From: Paludibacter sp.
GTDB lineage: Bacteria > Bacteroidota > Bacteroidia > Bacteroidales > Paludibacteraceae
DNA length: 64,000 nt
Assembly: GCA_023666945.1 (NCBI GenBank)
Contig: JAMPAY010000002.1
Location: 62,001 to 126,000 of the forward strand
Reading direction: 5' to 3'
Below, piece by piece: positions 8,802 through 18,190 of the stretch. The notes beneath the pieces are model-generated. The model was not told the DNA's origin, ran no database searches, and saw nothing but the letters and a program-made list of their open reading frames with translations. Both the position numbers and the translations under genes were made by a program. Every line of letters starts with the position of its first letter. The stretch's first letter is position 1.

Positions 8802-8832
8802 TTGTGTGTTACGGATATTTTGCGTATCTTTG
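8802..8832 (+). promoter_or_regulatory. Promoter of the rex-porU transcription unit
   Basis: TTG at 8802-8804, 20 bases, TATCTTTG at 8825-8832. Transcription would start about 30 bases before the rex ATG at 8869, which rules out the longer frame that opens at 8806. Confidence 0.75.
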
Positions 8833-8868
8833 CACGATTATTTGTTGTGTTTTAGCGGATTATTGCTA

Positions 8869-9507
8869 ATGAATATGAGTAATTACGAGATACCCGAACC
8901 GAGTTTGCGGCGTTTGCCGTGGTATTTGGCGTATGCCAAACTGGAGTTGGGACGCGGAGTGAAGGCTCTTTCGTCGACACAGATTGCGCGTGGCGTGGGT
9001 GTGGAATCGTCGGTGGTGGCGAAAGATTTGTCGTATGTGAATGTGAGCGGCCGTACGCGTGTGGGGTATGATTTGAACGAGTTGATTGCTTATTTGGAGG
9101 AGTTTTTGGGCTTTAGGCGACATCATCGTGCATTCTTGTTCGGAGTGGGTAATTTGGGCGGTGCATTGTTGCACGACCGCGGTTTGGAACAGTTCGGCTT
9201 GGATATAGTGGCCGGTTTTGATGCGAAATATGAATTGTCGGGAACGAGTATCAATCATATACCGATTCATCATATAGACCGTTTTCCGGAAATGCAGAAG
9301 AATCTGCATGTGGAGATAGGCGTGCTGACTGTGCCTGTGGGTTATGCTCAGCAGGTGACGGATATGATGGTGGAGAACGGTGTGCGTGCCGTGTGGAACT
9401 TTACTCCGTTTCGTATTCAGGTACCCGAAAAGGTGGTGGTTCAGAATACGAGTATTTATGCCCATTTGGCAGTGATGTATAATCGTATAGCCATGGTGAA
9501 CGAATGA
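8869..9507 (+). CDS. rex: Redox-sensing transcriptional repressor Rex
   Basis: A 212-residue Rex-family repressor. The N-terminal winged helix occupies about residues 1-80 (PEPSLRRLPWYLAY, LSSTQIARGVGVESSVVAKDLSYV). The Rossmann domain that senses the NADH/NAD+ ratio begins at the loop GVGNLGGALL and ends with a domain-swapped helix (VMYNRIAMVNE). Rex proteins repress fermentation and respiration genes until NADH rises. The start at 8869 gives MNMSNYE; a Met two codons later is equally possible. The stop codon overlaps the next start by ATGA, so the following gene is translationally coupled. This links a redox regulator directly to a type IX secretion operon. Confidence 0.95.
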   Translation: MNMSNYEIPEPSLRRLPWYLAYAKLELGRGVKALSSTQIARGVGVESSVVAKDLSYVNVSGRTRVGYDLNELIAYLEEFLGFRRHHRAFLFGVGNLGGALLHDRGLEQFGLDIVAGFDAKYELSGTSINHIPIHHIDRFPEMQKNLHVEIGVLTVPVGYAQQVTDMMVENGVRAVWNFTPFRIQVPEKVVVQNTSIYAHLAVMYNRIAMVNE

Positions 9508-10070
9508 AGATAGCGGGGTTGACATACGAGGATGGTTTGCAGATGTATTTGAAGCCGGATTCGGCTTTGCTGGTAGGTGGTAAGCCCTTTTTTCTGCCTC
9601 CGTTTTCGGAGCAGGTGGGCATGCGTCCGTGTTTGGTGGCGCGCATTTGCCGCTTAGGGCGAAATATCGGGCAGCGTTTTGCATCGCGTTATTACGATGC
9701 AGTGGCATTAGGAATGAATATGCAGGCATTGGACTTGTTGTCGCAGGCAAAAGAGGAGGGAGCCTCGTGGCTATCGGCGGTATCGTTCGATAACTCGTTG
9801 GCAGTGGGTGAGATGTTGCCAACGGAGCAATGGAAGGAAGACACACGCTTGGAGTATGTGGTTAATGAGAAAGAGACGTTGGCTTTTACTCCGCAGGATG
9901 TGATTTGCTCGTTGGAAGATGCCATATGCCGTTTGAGCGCATATATAACGGTGCGTATGGGGGATATGGTGGTAGTGGATTTGCAGAAGGAAGCCCGCCT
10001 TTTGCAGCAGAATGAAGATATAAGTGGATTGGTGAACGGGGATGAGATGTTGCATTGCAGAATAAAATGA
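9504..10070 (+). CDS. Fumarylacetoacetate-hydrolase-like protein, metal site lost
   Basis: A 188-residue protein whose pattern follows the small FAH-family hydrolases of Bacteroidetes (LKPDSALL, FFLPPFSEQVGMRP, FASRYYDAVALGMNMQALDL, ASWLSAVSFDNSLAVGE). By my alignment to the family pattern yExEL...G.DfTaRDlQ...W..aK.fD, the two metal-binding Glu positions are R41 and C43. The metal-binding Asp is N72 and the usual Lys is V93. The N-terminal His-containing segment is also shortened. It is therefore probably a pseudoenzyme with a structural or regulatory role. It is coupled by ATGA overlaps to rex upstream and porU downstream. An intact, uninterrupted frame and tight coupling argue against simple decay. 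Confidence 0.75.
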   Translation: MKIAGLTYEDGLQMYLKPDSALLVGGKPFFLPPFSEQVGMRPCLVARICRLGRNIGQRFASRYYDAVALGMNMQALDLLSQAKEEGASWLSAVSFDNSLAVGEMLPTEQWKEDTRLEYVVNEKETLAFTPQDVICSLEDAICRLSAYITVRMGDMVVVDLQKEARLLQQNEDISGLVNGDEMLHCRIK

Positions 10071-13000
10071 AACGACTGATTGAGAGTATATTGCTATTGA
10101 TATTGGGATGCGGAACGGCTTTCGCATCGCTGCAGTCGTATACGAATGTTTCCGTATTGTCGAAAGGTAATTTCGTAAAGATACGGACAGCAGAATCGGG
10201 GGTGTACCGACTTACGTATGAGGAAATACGCGACATGGGTTTGCGCCCTGAGCAAGTGCGTATATACGGATATGGCGGGGCGTTGTTGGATATGAGTTTC
10301 TCGACACCGCAAATAGATGACCTGCCACTTGTGCCCTACTATAAGTATACGGGTTCGGACGGAGTGTTCGGTGCAGGAGATTATATATTGTTTTATGCGC
10401 AAGGTGTTGTGAAATGGCAGTATAACGGAGATTCGTTCAGGTGGATACACAGCATGAATACGTATTCGGAATACGGTTACTATTTTCTGACAGACACAGA
10501 GGGGGCGTCGGATGTGTTGGATGTGCGTCGCACCACCTTGAATGTGACAGAGGCTTATGATGTAACCACGTTTTCGGACTGCCGGTTGCATGAGGAAGAG
10601 TTGGTGAATCTGGTGGATGCTTCGGGCTTGAGCGGGGGCGGCAGAGAGTGGTATGGCGAATGCCTGACCTCGACAGAACCGATACTGGACTTGCGTTTTA
10701 CGATGCCCAATATAGTGGAAGGTACGTTGTTGCGTTGCTATGTGGATATGGCTGCCAATTCGTCGGAGAATGTGCAGATGCAGGTGTCGTCGGGGGGAGG
10801 AACACGTTCTTTTATGATTGCATCGATGGAAGGTCAGTCGACCACAACGACAGCCATGAGTGGATTTATGAATGCTCAGTTGACCCCGGCAAACGGCAAT
10901 GTACAGACTATACGGCTGACTTACAGTAATCCGACACCAACTGCGAAAGCGTATTTGAATTATGTGGAGTTGACGGCACAACGTGAACTGATATTGACCG
11001 ATAACCTGATGTTGGTGCGTAATGTGGAGCATTATGGTGACAGTAAGGCGTCGGTATATCATGTGCGAGGTGCTTCTGCCGAGACACAGGTGTGGAATGT
11101 TACACGGTTAGACAGTATTTATTCGGTGCCGACAGAGTGGGATGCTACGGGTGCCGAATTGCGCTTTTTGGCGGAGAACACCGAAGTGCAGGACTTGTTG
11201 GTAATAAATCCGACCCGTTGTGCATGGCATAAGCCGGTGACAGTGGGGCGTGTCGAGCATCAGAACCTGCATGGATTGCGTGATATTGACATGGTGATTA
11301 TTACTCCTGCATCGTTTGTGGGAGAGGCACAACGTTTGGCAGAAGCCCACGAAGAATATGACGGTTTGACAACGGCAGTGGTAGCGGCAGAAGAGGTGTA
11401 TAATGAATTTTCGTCGGGAACTCCGGATGCAACGGCTTATCGCCGTATAATGAAGATGCTGTATGACAGAGCCAACGACTCGGACGGCAGAGAACATGCC
11501 CCGCGCTATTTGTTGCTGATGGGTGACGGATCGTTTGATAACCGCAAACTGCTGCATACTTCGCCCGAGAACATATTGCTGACCTATCAAGCCCGAAATT
11601 CGTTGAGTGAGGTGGAAGGTTATGCCACGGACGATTATTTTACCTATTTGGATGATAATGAGAGTACGAATGATGTGTCGTCGACCATGGATATAAGTGT
11701 AGGACGTTTGCCTGTGAACACGCAGGTTCAGGCAGCCGAGGTGACAGACAAGATAATTCGCTACATACGCAACGAGAGTGTGGGTGCATGGAAACAGCAA
11801 ATATGCTTTTTGGCAGATGACGGCGATTCGGGTACGCATACCCGAGGTGCAGATTTGGCAGCGGAAGCGATTCGTGCGGATAATCCGGATTTTGTGGTGA
11901 ATAAAATATATATAGATGCCTATCAGCAAACGACGGAAGCATCGGGTGAGTCGTATCCGTTGGCCAAAAACAAGTTGGATAATTTGTTGCACAACGGTGT
12001 GTTGTTTTTCGGTTATTCGGGACATGGCGGCTATAATAACATAACGAATGAGGGGTTGCTTGATGCGCAACAGATTCGCCAAATGAGTAACAGCAATTTA
12101 GGTTTCTGGCTATTTGCTACGTGTAGTTTTGCCCATTTTGATTCGTATCTTACATCTGCGGCAGAGGAAGCGGTGCTGAATCCGAACGGTGGTGCATTGG
12201 CTATACTATCGGCTTGTCGGACGGTTTATGCCAATCAGAATGACTATTTGAGCAAAAATATTTGTACCGCTTTGTTTGAGCATGATGCTGAGTATAAGTA
12301 TACGAATACGATAGGTGATGCCATTAGAATAGGAAAGAACCGTTTGAAACAAGAACCGGTATCGCGCGACAAGAATATGTTGGCGTATATTTTGCTGGGT
12401 GACCCGGCTGTAAAACTAAACTATCCGGACAACTATCGCATAGGAATTTCGCTTGCGCAAGATACGTTGAGTGCATTGTCGTCGCCTGTGGTAGAGGGGG
12501 CTATTATGCGGGCAGACGGTGATACGGTGACCGATTTTAACGGATTGGTAACGTTGAACGTATGGGACAAGATGCAAAAACTGACAACGTTGGATAATGA
12601 CCAATCGGATGCGTCGAAAAAGGTGAAATACAGTTATGTGGATTATCCGAACCTGATGTTTAAGGGTGATGCTGAGGTTGAGAACGGCAAATTCTCGATT
12701 CGTTTTATGGTTCCGAAAGACATACGCTATAATTATGGTCAGGGGCGTATAGTTTGCTATGCTTACGACAGTGCGACACAGGAAGAAGCCATAGGGCATG
12801 CTGAAGATTTTGTGGTAGGCGGTAGCAGCGATGTGCTGATTGCTGATAATGAAGGACCTGACTTGCATGTCTATTTGAATAATCCGGCTTTTACGAATGG
12901 TGGCAAAACCAATGAGTTCCCGCATTTTTATGCAGATATAGCCGATGAACATGGTATAAATACGGTGGGCAGCGGTATCGGACATGATTTGACCATGGTG

Positions 13001-13486
13001 GTGGATAATGACTCAAAACAAACTTATATATTGAATGAGTATTTTACAGCGGAGACCAATAGTTGTCAGTCGGGTAGGGTATCGTATAGGTTGGCAGAGA
13101 TGGAGGAAGGGCGACATTCGCTACTGTTCCGTGCGTGGGATTTGCTGAACAACAGCAGTACGGCACAGTTGGATTTTGAGGTGGTGAAGGGTTTGGAGCC
13201 CTCCATATTCTCGGTGATGATGTATCCGAATCCAGTAAGCCGTCAGGGGACCGTTACGTTGGTGGTTCAGCACGACAAACCCGATGCGGTATTGCAAACG
13301 TTGGTGACTCTGTATGATATGTCGGGGCGCATGGTATGGCAGTATGAGCAGACAGGTACGGAAAATATGACATGGAACATGGGAGATATTGCGCTCACAA
13401 CGGGGTTGTATCTTTATCGGGTACAGATACGCACGGAGGATTCGGCGTATACCTCTAAAACAGGAAAACTAATCATTACACAATAA
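10067..13486 (+). CDS. porU: Type IX secretion system sortase PorU
   Basis: A 1139-residue gingipain-like (peptidase C25) surface protein. After a signal peptide (MKRLIESILLLILGCGTAFA) comes a large N-terminal region. The catalytic domain has His653 in GYSGHGGYN and Cys686 in LFATCSFAHFD. The C-terminal 90 residues form a type IX sorting domain (MYPNPVSRQGTVTL at its start, YRVQI and KTGKLIITQ at its end). PorU cleaves the sorting domain of cargo proteins at the cell surface and joins them to A-type LPS. The start at 10067 is chosen because it makes an ATGA overlap with the upstream gene, the same arrangement as at the rex junction. porV follows directly. Confidence 0.95.
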   Translation: MKRLIESILLLILGCGTAFASLQSYTNVSVLSKGNFVKIRTAESGVYRLTYEEIRDMGLRPEQVRIYGYGGALLDMSFSTPQIDDLPLVPYYKYTGSDGVFGAGDYILFYAQGVVKWQYNGDSFRWIHSMNTYSEYGYYFLTDTEGASDVLDVRRTTLNVTEAYDVTTFSDCRLHEEELVNLVDASGLSGGGREWYGECLTSTEPILDLRFTMPNIVEGTLLRCYVDMAANSSENVQMQVSSGGGTRSFMIASMEGQSTTTTAMSGFMNAQLTPANGNVQTIRLTYSNPTPTAKAYLNYVELTAQRELILTDNLMLVRNVEHYGDSKASVYHVRGASAETQVWNVTRLDSIYSVPTEWDATGAELRFLAENTEVQDLLVINPTRCAWHKPVTVGRVEHQNLHGLRDIDMVIITPASFVGEAQRLAEAHEEYDGLTTAVVAAEEVYNEFSSGTPDATAYRRIMKMLYDRANDSDGREHAPRYLLLMGDGSFDNRKLLHTSPENILLTYQARNSLSEVEGYATDDYFTYLDDNESTNDVSSTMDISVGRLPVNTQVQAAEVTDKIIRYIRNESVGAWKQQICFLADDGDSGTHTRGADLAAEAIRADNPDFVVNKIYIDAYQQTTEASGESYPLAKNKLDNLLHNGVLFFGYSGHGGYNNITNEGLLDAQQIRQMSNSNLGFWLFATCSFAHFDSYLTSAAEEAVLNPNGGALAILSACRTVYANQNDYLSKNICTALFEHDAEYKYTNTIGDAIRIGKNRLKQEPVSRDKNMLAYILLGDPAVKLNYPDNYRIGISLAQDTLSALSSPVVEGAIMRADGDTVTDFNGLVTLNVWDKMQKLTTLDNDQSDASKKVKYSYVDYPNLMFKGDAEVENGKFSIRFMVPKDIRYNYGQGRIVCYAYDSATQEEAIGHAEDFVVGGSSDVLIADNEGPDLHVYLNNPAFTNGGKTNEFPHFYADIADEHGINTVGSGIGHDLTMVVDNDSKQTYILNEYFTAETNSCQSGRVSYRLAEMEEGRHSLLFRAWDLLNNSSTAQLDFEVVKGLEPSIFSVMMYPNPVSRQGTVTLVVQHDKPDAVLQTLVTLYDMSGRMVWQYEQTGTENMTWNMGDIALTTGLYLYRVQIRTEDSAYTSKTGKLIITQ

Positions 13487-13589
13487 ACAATTGCTTAAAA
13501 CAGAAAATGCCTATGGTAAATCTTTCTTGATGAGTTGCTTACAAAAGAAATAATACTAACGATAATAATAAAACACTAAATTGATAAAG

Positions 13590-14780
13590 ATGAAAAAAGT
13601 TGTATTCGGCTTTTGTGCCGTAGCCTTGTTGGCAGTATCTACTGCTCGGGCGGAAGAGACGATGAATCCGATTATCACTGCAATGCCTTCGCTGAGCATT
13701 GCTCCGGATGCTCATGCCGGTGGTTTGGGCGATGTGGGGGCTGCTACCACTCCCGATATGAACTCGCAACACTGGAATGCCGCCAAATATGCCTTTATGG
13801 ATAGTCATGGCGGAATTACAGCCAACTACACTCCTTGGTTGCGCAAATTGGTGAAAGACATAGATTTGGCCTACTTGGCGGGCTTTTATAAGTTTGATGA
13901 TTTGCAGGCTATTTCCGCCTCGTTTACCTATTTTTCGTTGGGTAATGTTGCGTTGACCGATATAAAAGGTACATTTTTGCAGGATGCTCATCCGAATGAA
14001 TGGGCGTTGGATGTGGCTTATTCGCGCAAACTGATAGAGCACTTGAGTATGGCAGTAACGTTGCGTTTTATGTATAGCGATATGAACAACGGTGCCAATG
14101 CTTCGACAATGGGAGGTGTTTCGAAAGAGATGTATCCGGGCTGGACAATGGCTGCCGATGTATCGTTGTACTATCGTTTGCCTATTCAAATAGCCATGGG
14201 TGAGAGTTATTTCGCCTTGGGTGTGAATATCTCCAATTTGGGTGGTAAGATTTCGTATGACAAGAAAGAAACACAGAACTTTATTCCTGCGAACTTGCGT
14301 ATAGGTGTAAGTTATGAATTGCCCTTTGACGACTACAACCGTTTGTCGTTTAATGCCGACATCAACAAATATATGGTGCCGACCCGCAATTCGAAATATG
14401 CCGTAGATGCCGAAGGTAACGGACTTACGGGTCAGGCATTGACCGATTGGTATTCCGATTTGTCGTCGGCTCGCGGTTGGTGGCTTTCGTTTGCCGATGC
14501 TCCCGGCGGTTTCAAAGAAGAAATGCAGGAGATTCAGTTCGGTGTAGGTTTGGAGTATTCTTACAACCGTCAGTTTTTTGCACGTGTAGGTTATTCGCAT
14601 GAGAACAAGTGGAAAGGCAACCGCCGCTATTGCACGGTGGGTGCGGGTTTCAAACTGTCGATATTCTCGTTGGATGCTGCCTATGTGATTGCTACCAATG
14701 CGACCAACCCGCTTGACCAGACTTTGCGCTTTACTTTGGCATTTGACCTTGCCGGCATAAAAGACCTGGTGAAGAAATAA
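13590..14780 (+). CDS. porV: Type IX secretion outer-membrane protein PorV (LptO)
   Basis: A 396-residue FadL-like outer-membrane beta barrel with signal peptide MKKVVFGFCAVALLAVSTARA. The conserved N-terminal block (AGGLGDVGAATTPDMNSQHWN) and many alternating aromatic strands identify PorV. PorV carries secreted cargo from the translocon to PorU and forms the attachment complex with it. The frame opens at a TTG at 13581, but the ATG at 13590 gives a clean signal peptide. It lies 103 bases after porU in the same orientation; no promoter box is visible between them, so co-transcription is likely. Confidence 0.95.
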   Translation: MKKVVFGFCAVALLAVSTARAEETMNPIITAMPSLSIAPDAHAGGLGDVGAATTPDMNSQHWNAAKYAFMDSHGGITANYTPWLRKLVKDIDLAYLAGFYKFDDLQAISASFTYFSLGNVALTDIKGTFLQDAHPNEWALDVAYSRKLIEHLSMAVTLRFMYSDMNNGANASTMGGVSKEMYPGWTMAADVSLYYRLPIQIAMGESYFALGVNISNLGGKISYDKKETQNFIPANLRIGVSYELPFDDYNRLSFNADINKYMVPTRNSKYAVDAEGNGLTGQALTDWYSDLSSARGWWLSFADAPGGFKEEMQEIQFGVGLEYSYNRQFFARVGYSHENKWKGNRRYCTVGAGFKLSIFSLDAAYVIATNATNPLDQTLRFTLAFDLAGIKDLVKK

Positions 14781-14812
14781 ACCGGACAGTTGTCTGACAA
14801 ATTGTACTGACT

Positions 14813-15292
14813 ATGTTCAGAACAGGTTTCGGATATGATGTACATCAGTTTTCCCCCAATCGCGCATTGTGGTTGGGGGGAATCTGTATTCCATCGGAGT
14901 TGGGTTTGTTGGGGCATTCGGATGCGGATGTGCTGATACACGCGTTATGCGATGCTCTATTGGGGGCAGCCAATTTGCGGGATATAGGTTATCATTTCCC
15001 CGATACGAAGGGGAATGAGTATGAGGGTATTGACAGCAAGATATTGCTGCGAAAAACCATGCAATTGGTGCGTGAGAAGGGTTATGAGTTGGGTAATTGC
15101 GATTGTACGCTATGTGCCCAAGCCCCCAAACTGAATCCGTATATACCACAGATGCAGCAATGTTTGGCAGAGGTGATGCAAACCGATTCGGACAATGTGT
15201 CGATAAAAGCCACAACGACGGAACATTTGGGATTTGTGGGCAGAAAAGAAGGTATGGCGGCTTATGCCAGTGTGCTTATCTATAAAATATAG
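14813..15292 (+). CDS. ispF: 2-C-methyl-D-erythritol 2,4-cyclodiphosphate synthase
   Basis: A 159-residue protein with the IspF signature: GYDVHQF at the N-terminus supplies two metal ligands, GHSDADVLIHALCDALLGAA forms the active site, and DNVSIKATTTEHLGFVGRKEG closes the fold. It cyclises CDP-methylerythritol phosphate in isoprenoid synthesis, acting after IspE. It begins 32 bases after porV and is followed 6 bases later by a DUF3256-like gene, so it is embedded in a long plus-strand transcription unit. Confidence 0.96.
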   Translation: MFRTGFGYDVHQFSPNRALWLGGICIPSELGLLGHSDADVLIHALCDALLGAANLRDIGYHFPDTKGNEYEGIDSKILLRKTMQLVREKGYELGNCDCTLCAQAPKLNPYIPQMQQCLAEVMQTDSDNVSIKATTTEHLGFVGRKEGMAAYASVLIYKI

Positions 15293-15298
15293 AAAACC

Positions 15299-15853
15299 AT
15301 GAAAACAGGTTCTATGAAAAGAGCGGTGTATCGTTGGGCAGTCGTGCTGCTTTTTTTTAGTATCAGCACTCCGACTCTGTTGTGTGTTCCGAATCCTATA
15401 GAGGAAGCGTTTTACACGATGCCCGATTCGCTATGTCCCTACTTCTCGTATTCGCAAAAGCAAACGTTGATAGGACATCTCCAATTGGCGTTAATAAGCA
15501 GAAAACCAGTAGAACTAAAAACTGTAACGAACAGGTTCGGAACAGAATCGACCGCCTTGGAACTGACGTATAATATGTTGCGTCTGCAAGTGACCGAAGG
15601 TGTAGAATATGTTTGGTGGGTAGGCAAAGACGAGATAGTATTCATACAGACATTGTGTGCTCCCGTGTGTGCTTCGGTGGCAACGTTGTACGATAAGGAA
15701 TGGAATTATATGAAACGTTTGCTACCCGACGAAACGGGCATCTTCATGAAAGCGGAAGTGAAAGACGACACACTGGTGTGGACAGATGAGACTCCGCTTA
15801 TATTGGATGATGAAGAAAAGAAACATTATAAGCAGACAACAGGAGAGGAGTAA
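15299..15853 (+). CDS. DUF3256-like exported protein
   Basis: A 184-residue protein with a signal-like N-terminus (RAVYRWAVVLLFFSISTPTLLC). The mature part has the layout I associate with the DUF3256 family: AFYTMPDSLCPYFS near the start, a central strand-rich region with LTYNMLRLQV, and a region with Cys residues (QTLCAPVCASVATLYDKEW) near the end. No enzymatic motif is visible and the function of the family is unknown to me. It sits between ispF and aroK with spacings of 6 and 2 bases, which implies co-translation but not a shared pathway. The family assignment is from pattern memory and could be wrong. Confidence 0.65.
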   Translation: MKTGSMKRAVYRWAVVLLFFSISTPTLLCVPNPIEEAFYTMPDSLCPYFSYSQKQTLIGHLQLALISRKPVELKTVTNRFGTESTALELTYNMLRLQVTEGVEYVWWVGKDEIVFIQTLCAPVCASVATLYDKEWNYMKRLLPDETGIFMKAEVKDDTLVWTDETPLILDDEEKKHYKQTTGEE

Positions 15854-15855
15854 GC

Positions 15856-16419
15856 ATGGAATTACCGCTTTATCTGATAGGTTATATGGGGGCAGGAAAG
15901 ACCACTGTAGGCAGGATGTTGGCAGAACGGTTGGGTTGGCATTTTGTAGACCTTGACCAAGCATTTGCCGAAATAAACGGTGTGTCGACCGCCGATTATA
16001 TTCGCCGCTATGGTGTGGAAGCATTTCGCAAGAAAGAGAAAGATTGTGTGGAACAACTGTCGGAACTCCCTATAGAGCATGTTGTATATGCAACGGGTGG
16101 TGGATATCCGTGTTGGGAAGACAATATGGAATGTTTGAAAGAATTGGGCACATCGGTTTATTTGCGTTGGAGCAACGAGCATCTGGCACAGCGATTGTGG
16201 CTAACCGACCTGAACGAACGCCCCATTATAGAGGCAAAGACAGAAACCGACTTGCAGCGGTTTGTGGCATGGCAGATGTCGGCACGAGAAGCCTTTTATG
16301 CGCAGGCAGATTATGTGGTGGATGCTTCCGCTTTGGCTGGTGCGATACTTACCGAAGATGATGACCGACGTATAGCCGAACATTTGTATCAATTTATAAG
16401 AAAGGAATTAGCATTATGA
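15856..16419 (+). CDS. aroK: Shikimate kinase
   Basis: A 187-residue P-loop kinase that phosphorylates shikimate in chorismate synthesis. Walker A is IGYMGAGKTTVGRML at residues 8-22. DLDQAF and FRKKEKD supply shikimate-binding residues, ATGGG is the conserved loop and ERPII is the adenine/lid region. The length is close to the usual 170-180 residues. The next gene (sufE) begins inside its stop codon (ATGA), so the two are coupled. Confidence 0.95.
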   Translation: MELPLYLIGYMGAGKTTVGRMLAERLGWHFVDLDQAFAEINGVSTADYIRRYGVEAFRKKEKDCVEQLSELPIEHVVYATGGGYPCWEDNMECLKELGTSVYLRWSNEHLAQRLWLTDLNERPIIEAKTETDLQRFVAWQMSAREAFYAQADYVVDASALAGAILTEDDDRRIAEHLYQFIRKELAL

Positions 16420-16835
16420 CAATTAACGAAATACAAGATGAGATAGTAGACGAGTTCTCCGGATTGGAGGATTGGATGGATCGTTATGCATTGCTTATTG
16501 ATTTAGGCAACGAGTTGGTGCCGCTATCGGATGCCGATAAGAACGACCGTAACCTGATAGACGGTTGCCAGAGTAAGGTATGGTTTACGGCAAAAATGGA
16601 AGATGGTAATGTGGTGTATCAAGGCGATAGCGATGCATTGTTGGTGAAAGGGATTGTGGCATTGCTCATTAAAGTATTGTCGGGACATACGCCTCAAGAG
16701 ATATTGGATGCCGATTTGTATTTTATCGACCGGATAGGTCTGCGTGAGCATCTGTCGCCCACCCGCAGCAACGGCTTGTTGGCGATGCTGAAGCAGATGC
16801 GTCTGTATGCGTTGGCTTTTAATGCCAAGGCTTGA
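16416..16835 (+). CDS. sufE: SufE-family sulfur acceptor protein
   Basis: A 139-residue SufE protein. It accepts persulfide sulfur from cysteine desulfurase SufS on the conserved Cys51 in the motif LIDGCQSKVW and passes it on for Fe-S cluster assembly. The C-terminal block GLREHLSPTRSNGL is also typical. It is the last gene before a strong hairpin terminator. No other suf gene is nearby. Confidence 0.94.
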   Translation: MTINEIQDEIVDEFSGLEDWMDRYALLIDLGNELVPLSDADKNDRNLIDGCQSKVWFTAKMEDGNVVYQGDSDALLVKGIVALLIKVLSGHTPQEILDADLYFIDRIGLREHLSPTRSNGLLAMLKQMRLYALAFNAKA

Positions 16836-16881
16836 TGCGGAATCGGTTGATGCCGTTGTTGTCTTGACAAACACTAAAGAG

Positions 16882-16920
16882 ATGCTCCCTCTGTTCTGTT
16901 TATCAGAGCGGAGGGAGCAT
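16882..16920 (+). terminator. Hairpin terminator after sufE
   Basis: A 10-bp perfect stem (16882-16891 with 16911-16920) with a 19-base loop, followed by a T-rich stretch (ctatttattta). It separates the sufE end from the convergent lipoprotein gene and may act in both directions. Confidence 0.65.
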
Positions 16921-16950
16921 GCTATTTATTTATAGATGATAATGTGTACT

Positions 16951-17421
16951 TTATTCCACTATTTTGCGCAGTATGAGTGTCATGGGTTCGCCATCGGTGG
17001 TGGTAAGGCGCAAGTAGTCGTAGTTGTTTCCTAAACGACGGAGCGTTCCCATTGATTTGTAGTCGCCATTGTCGAAACGGGTGTACAATACGGAGTCGTT
17101 CTTTATCTTATAGTCAACCGAAATAGGCATCGTTATAGAGTCGTTGTCTAATAGGTTGAAAAGTGTGCGTGTAGCACCGGCGGCATCGATGATCAGGCGG
17201 TTTTCGTCAAACTGCATGGTCATCTGCATTGAAGATATGAACCATGCAGCCAAAGAAGTGGCAAAGTCGTCGGTTTCGTTGGTTATGTGCTTGATCAATT
17301 CGGAAAAATCGACTTCATATTTGCCTTGCAGTTGTTTCGACCGAATGGTCTGTTTGTTGCTGCTACATGCTGCCAAGAGTATACCGGCGCATATGATGCA
17401 AAAGACTGATTTCAGTTTCAT
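16951..17421 (-). CDS. Small lipoprotein of unknown function
   Basis: A 156-residue protein with a lipoprotein signal (CIICAGILLAACSS; lipid Cys near residue 20). The mature part contains an Asp/Asn-rich strand pattern and the phrase GKYEVDFSELIKH, without a domain I recognise. It lies about 100 bases downstream of ftsE on the same strand, and I see no promoter box in the gap, so it may share the ftsE/DUF349 transcript. An envelope location is likely. Confidence 0.75.
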   Translation of the reverse strand: MKLKSVFCIICAGILLAACSSNKQTIRSKQLQGKYEVDFSELIKHITNETDDFATSLAAWFISSMQMTMQFDENRLIIDAAGATRTLFNLLDNDSITMPISVDYKIKNDSVLYTRFDNGDYKSMGTLRRLGNNYDYLRLTTTDGEPMTLILRKIVE

Positions 17422-17520
17422 ATGGTAGTGTTTTTTGTTATGCCGTTGTATAGTTATTTTGTGCCGAACTTTGCCGAATAGATGTAATGCAAACGAGTTG
17501 GAGAAAGAATAGTATTGTGT

Positions 17521-18186
17521 TTACTCTTGCTCCGTAATATGCCCGTCTTTGAAGTACAATCGTCGTCCCGGATATTTGTCGACCCAACTTCTGTTGTGTG
17601 TAGACATGATGATGGTAGTCCCCGATGTGCGAATGCTGTAGAGCAGTTGCATTATTTCTTCTCCTGTTTCGGGATCGAGATTGCCGGTAGGTTCGTCTGC
17701 CAAAATTATCTCGGGCGAGTTGAGCAATGCGCGGGCTATCACGACGCGTTGTTGTTCTCCCCCTGACAGTTGGTGCGGCATTTTGTAGCACTTGTTTTCC
17801 ATGCCTACCTGGCTGAGCACCTCATGGATATGCGTCTTCATGACGACTTTGTCTTTCCAACCGGTAGCTTTCAGTACGAAGCGCAGATTTTCTTCTACAC
17901 TGCGGTCGGTGAGCAGTTGGAAATCTTGAAATACAATACCTATTTTCCGCCTTAGGTAGGGAATGTCTTTCCTGCGTATGCGTGTGAGATCGTAGTCGAG
18001 CATCGTGGCATTGCCTGCCGCTATGGGAATTTCGGCATAGAAAGTTTTCATGAGTGTGGATTTACCACATCCCACTTTTCCCAGCAGATAGACGTATTCG
18101 CCGGTTCCTATGTTCAGATTTACGTCATGCAGCACTACCTGTTCTTGCTGACGTATCTCTACGTTGGTATAGTCAATAAGCGCCAT
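17521..18186 (-). CDS. ftsE: Cell-division ABC ATPase FtsE
   Basis: A 221-residue ATP-binding subunit. Walker A is GKVGCGKST, the Q-loop is FQDFQLL, the signature is LSGGEQQR, Walker B is IILADEP and the H-loop is STHN. The sequence resembles FtsE/LolD-type ATPases, in particular FtsE. FtsE pairs with the permease FtsX to control peptidoglycan hydrolases at the septum. No ftsX is adjacent; in Bacteroidetes the two genes are often apart. It starts 4 bases after the DUF349 gene and should be co-transcribed with it. Confidence 0.85.
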   Translation of the reverse strand: MALIDYTNVEIRQQEQVVLHDVNLNIGTGEYVYLLGKVGCGKSTLMKTFYAEIPIAAGNATMLDYDLTRIRRKDIPYLRRKIGIVFQDFQLLTDRSVEENLRFVLKATGWKDKVVMKTHIHEVLSQVGMENKCYKMPHQLSGGEQQRVVIARALLNSPEIILADEPTGNLDPETGEEIMQLLYSIRTSGTTIIMSTHNRSWVDKYPGRRLYFKDGHITEQE

Positions 18187-18190
18187 GTGC

